From NCBI GenBank assembly GCA_947446625.1, contig CANFIE010000160.1:1-8293 (forward strand): a stretch of 8,293 bases of DNA, in the 5' to 3' direction. Under the pieces are notes generated by a model, which saw nothing but the letters and a program-made list of their open reading frames with translations, was not told the DNA's origin and made no database searches. Each line of letters starts with the position of its first letter. Position 1 is the first letter of the stretch. The stretch is from Acetobacteraceae bacterium. GTDB lineage: Bacteria; Pseudomonadota; Alphaproteobacteria; Acetobacterales; Acetobacteraceae. Below are positions 6,543-8,293 of this stretch, piece by piece. Made by a program: the position numbers and the translations under genes.

Positions 6543-8293
6543 TCCACTTCTCCCGCGAAGGCCAGCATGGTGCCCAGCCGTTTCTCATGCGCCAACAGGT
6601 CCAGCCGGGCACGCAGGTGCGAGCGCCTGGCCCGGGCCTGGGCGGCGCCGAACCAGGCACGCCACACCCAAGGGGCCAGCCGGCCGGGCTGCAGCGCCAG
6701 CCGGCGCAGCAGCCGGCTCGGCAGCAATTCCAGCAGCGGGTCCTCCAGCGAGAGGATCGCCTCGGCACTGCCAGGCTGACCGCGGCGCCCGGCGCGGCCT
6801 TCCAACTGGCGGTCAATCCGCCGGCTGTCATGCCGTTCGGTCAGCACCACATGCAGCCCGCCGCACGCCGCCACCTCCGGCAGCAGTTGAATATCCACGC
6901 CCCGCCCGGCCATGTTGGTGGCCACGGTAATCCGCCCCGGCTGCCCGGCGGCGGCGATGGTCATCGCTTCCTCGTGGTCATTCTCGGCGTTCAGCACCGC
7001 ATGGGGCAGCCCGGCGCCGTGCAGCACCGCGCTGACAGCGTGCGAGGCGCTGACCGAACGGGTGCCGATGAGCACCGGGCGGCCTTCGGCGGCCAGCGCG
7101 GCGGCGCGTTCCGCAACGCGCTGCCACTTCGCCGCCAGGGTTGGCAGCACCTGCACCGCGCCGCGTTGCAGGCGCGACGGCAGGTTGGGCGGTACCCGGG
7201 CAAGCCGCAGCCGATAGACCGACCAGAATTCAGCGCGCGCCTCGGCGGCGGTACCGGTCATGCCGGCAAGGCGATGGTAGCGGCGGAACAGCCGCTGGTA
7301 GGTCAGCCGCGCCATGGTTTCCTTGCGCGGCGTCACCGCGCAGCCTTCCTTCACCTCAATGATCTGGTGCAGCCCGTCGCTCCAGCTGCGGTCGGCCATC
7401 ACCCGGCCGGTATTCTCATCCACAATCTCCACCTTGCCGTCGCGCACCAGGTAGTGGTCGCCGCGCTGGAACAGCAGCCGCGCAGTCAGCGCCTGGCGGG
7501 TGGCTTCCTCGCGGCGGATGCGCCCTGCCCAGACCCCGCCCATGGTCTCACCCAGCGTGGCCAGGCGGGCACGGCCGGTGGCGGTCAGCAGCACCCGGCG
7601 GTCGGCCGGCAGCACGCCGTAGTGCTGCTCCGGCTCCAGCGCGTCGGCCAGCGCCAGCGCCTCGGTGGCCCAGCGCCGCTCGGCGGCGGCATCGGTCTCG
7701 CGTGAGATGATCAGCGGCGTGCGCGCCTCGTCGATCAGCACGCTGTCGGCCTCGTCCACGATGGCAAAGTGCAGGCCGCGCATCACCACCTGGCTGGGCT
7801 GTTCTACCGGCGCCGCCAGCAGCTGGCGCAGCTTGAACCGCGCCGGGCCGAGGGCGCGGCCCAGCGCCAGGCGGTCGCGCAGGTAGTCGAAGGCCAGTTC
7901 CTTGTTGCTGGCATAGGCGATGGCGCAGCCATAGGCGGCCCGGCGCTCGGCCGGCGCCATGCCGTGGCGCAGCACGCCGAGGCTCAGCCCCAGCCCGGCA
8001 TAAAGCGGCGCCAGCGTGGCGGCATCGCGCTCGGCCAGGTAGTCGTTCACCGTCACCACATGCACCGGCGTGCCGGCCAGCGCAGCCAGCGCCGCGGCCA
8101 TGCCGGCGGTGATGGTCTTGCCCTCGCCGGTATCCATCTCGGCCACGCGGCCATCCAGAATGGCCAGGGCACCGAGCAGTTGCACATCATGCTGGCGCAG
8201 CCCCAGCCAGCGGCGCGAGGCTTCCCGCACCAGGGCGCAGCCGCGCCCCAGCAGCGCCGGGGTAAGGCCCTGGCGATGCAGATCGTCGCGCAG
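6539..8293 (-). CDS. SecA paralogue (SecA-like translocase ATPase) lacking the C-terminal third; 5' end outside window
   Basis: 584 residues are seen; the frame is open at the right edge, and about 45-50 N-terminal residues are probably missing. The motor is complete: VREASRRWLGLRQHDVQLLG (22-41), Walker A EMDTGEGKT (52-60), VVTVNDYLAERD (79-90), FDYLRD (135-140), Walker B FAIVDEADSVLIDEARTPLI (176-195), a shortened preprotein cross-linking region to VDENTGRVMADRSWSDGLHQ (291-310), LAGMTGTAAEA (342-352), VATNMAGRGVDI (457-468), TERHDSRRIDRQLEGRAGRR (485-504) and LSLEDPLL (514-521). RRLALQPGR...PWV (530-543) still aligns with the start of the helical scaffold, then the protein ends. The helical wing, two-helix finger and C-terminal linker are absent. 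A stretch of about 25 residues (146-170) is inserted before Walker B. Estimated full length is about 630 residues versus about 900 for housekeeping SecA. It is probably a specialised paralogue working with the adaptor encoded next. I have not named it secA for that reason. Confidence 0.9.
   Translation of the reverse strand: MRDDLHRQGLTPALLGRGCALVREASRRWLGLRQHDVQLLGALAILDGRVAEMDTGEGKTITAGMAAALAALAGTPVHVVTVNDYLAERDAATLAPLYAGLGLSLGVLRHGMAPAERRAAYGCAIAYASNKELAFDYLRDRLALGRALGPARFKLRQLLAAPVEQPSQVVMRGLHFAIVDEADSVLIDEARTPLIISRETDAAAERRWATEALALADALEPEQHYGVLPADRRVLLTATGRARLATLGETMGGVWAGRIRREEATRQALTARLLFQRGDHYLVRDGKVEIVDENTGRVMADRSWSDGLHQIIEVKEGCAVTPRKETMARLTYQRLFRRYHRLAGMTGTAAEARAEFWSVYRLRLARVPPNLPSRLQRGAVQVLPTLAAKWQRVAERAAALAAEGRPVLIGTRSVSASHAVSAVLHGAGLPHAVLNAENDHEEAMTIAAAGQPGRITVATNMAGRGVDIQLLPEVAACGGLHVVLTERHDSRRIDRQLEGRAGRRGQPGSAEAILSLEDPLLELLPSRLLRRLALQPGRLAPWVWRAWFGAAQARARRSHLRARLDLLAHEKRLGTMLAFAGEVE
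6550..6554 (-). promoter_or_regulatory. Shine-Dalgarno of the adaptor gene, inside the secA-like gene
   Basis: The minus strand reads GGGAG, seven bases before the ATG at 6542-6540. It lies in the last codons of the SecA-like gene and supports this ATG over the in-frame ATG eight codons later. Together with the ATGA overlap it suggests efficient, coupled translation of the second gene. Confidence 0.6.

Noticed and set aside
5625..6930. Two long plus-strand open frames (384 and 412 codons) opposite the adaptor gene
   Set aside because: Both have low-complexity composition and no domain signal, while the minus-strand frame gives a textbook adaptor with signal peptide and lipoyl motifs.
6518..7705. 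395-codon open frame on the plus strand opposite the SecA-like gene
   Set aside because: It is rich in Gln, His, Arg, Gly and Ala with no recognisable motif, and the opposite strand encodes a clear SecA motor. It is an antisense shadow of GC-rich coding DNA.
1..8293. Search for CRISPR repeats, tRNA genes, insertion sequences, attachment sites and phage genes
   Set aside because: I saw no regularly spaced direct repeats, cloverleaf-like sequences, transposase motifs or terminal inverted repeats.

Overview
This is a GC-rich, densely packed bacterial window. The codon use, the long spurious reading frames on the opposite strands and the gene types suggest an alphaproteobacterium, perhaps Acetobacteraceae/Rhodospirillales. 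That placement is an inference from style, because there is no rRNA or marker gene to fix it. No tRNA, rRNA, CRISPR array, insertion sequence or phage gene is visible.

Left half (1-4232, minus strand): four glycosyltransferase genes are transcribed right to left as one tightly overlapping operon. The order is a PIG-V-like membrane mannosyltransferase (GT-C fold), a GT4-family GT-B glycosyltransferase, a composite protein with a coiled coil, two FD-x-x-W-Y repeats and a GT2-like domain whose catalytic positions look eroded, and a GT2 glycosyltransferase that runs off the left edge. Adjacent genes overlap by 1, 11 and 7 bases, which suggests coupled translation and a shared cell-surface polysaccharide or glycoconjugate pathway.

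Centre (4233-5422): an AT-rich divergent promoter region separates this operon from a plus-strand gene for a polyprenyl-phosphate hexosyl(mannosyl)transferase fused to a GtrA-type membrane domain. The divergent pair makes biochemical sense: the DPM1/GtrA protein would make lipid-linked sugar, and the PIG-V-like GT-C enzyme belongs to a family that uses such donors on the outer face of the membrane.

Spacer (5423-5678): the gap between convergent genes contains a 7-bp-stem hairpin and a decayed fragment of a PadR-family transcriptional regulator.

Right part (5679-8293, minus strand): a two-gene unit consists of a SecA paralogue (5' end cut by the window) overlapping by ATGA with a HlyD/RND-type periplasmic adaptor protein. 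The SecA-like protein keeps the full ATPase motor and the preprotein cross-linking region. It stops within the helical scaffold, so the helical wing, two-helix finger and C-terminal linker are absent. It also carries an insertion just before Walker B. This pairing of a shortened SecA motor with a membrane fusion protein is the most unusual content of the window and a candidate for a specialised export system.
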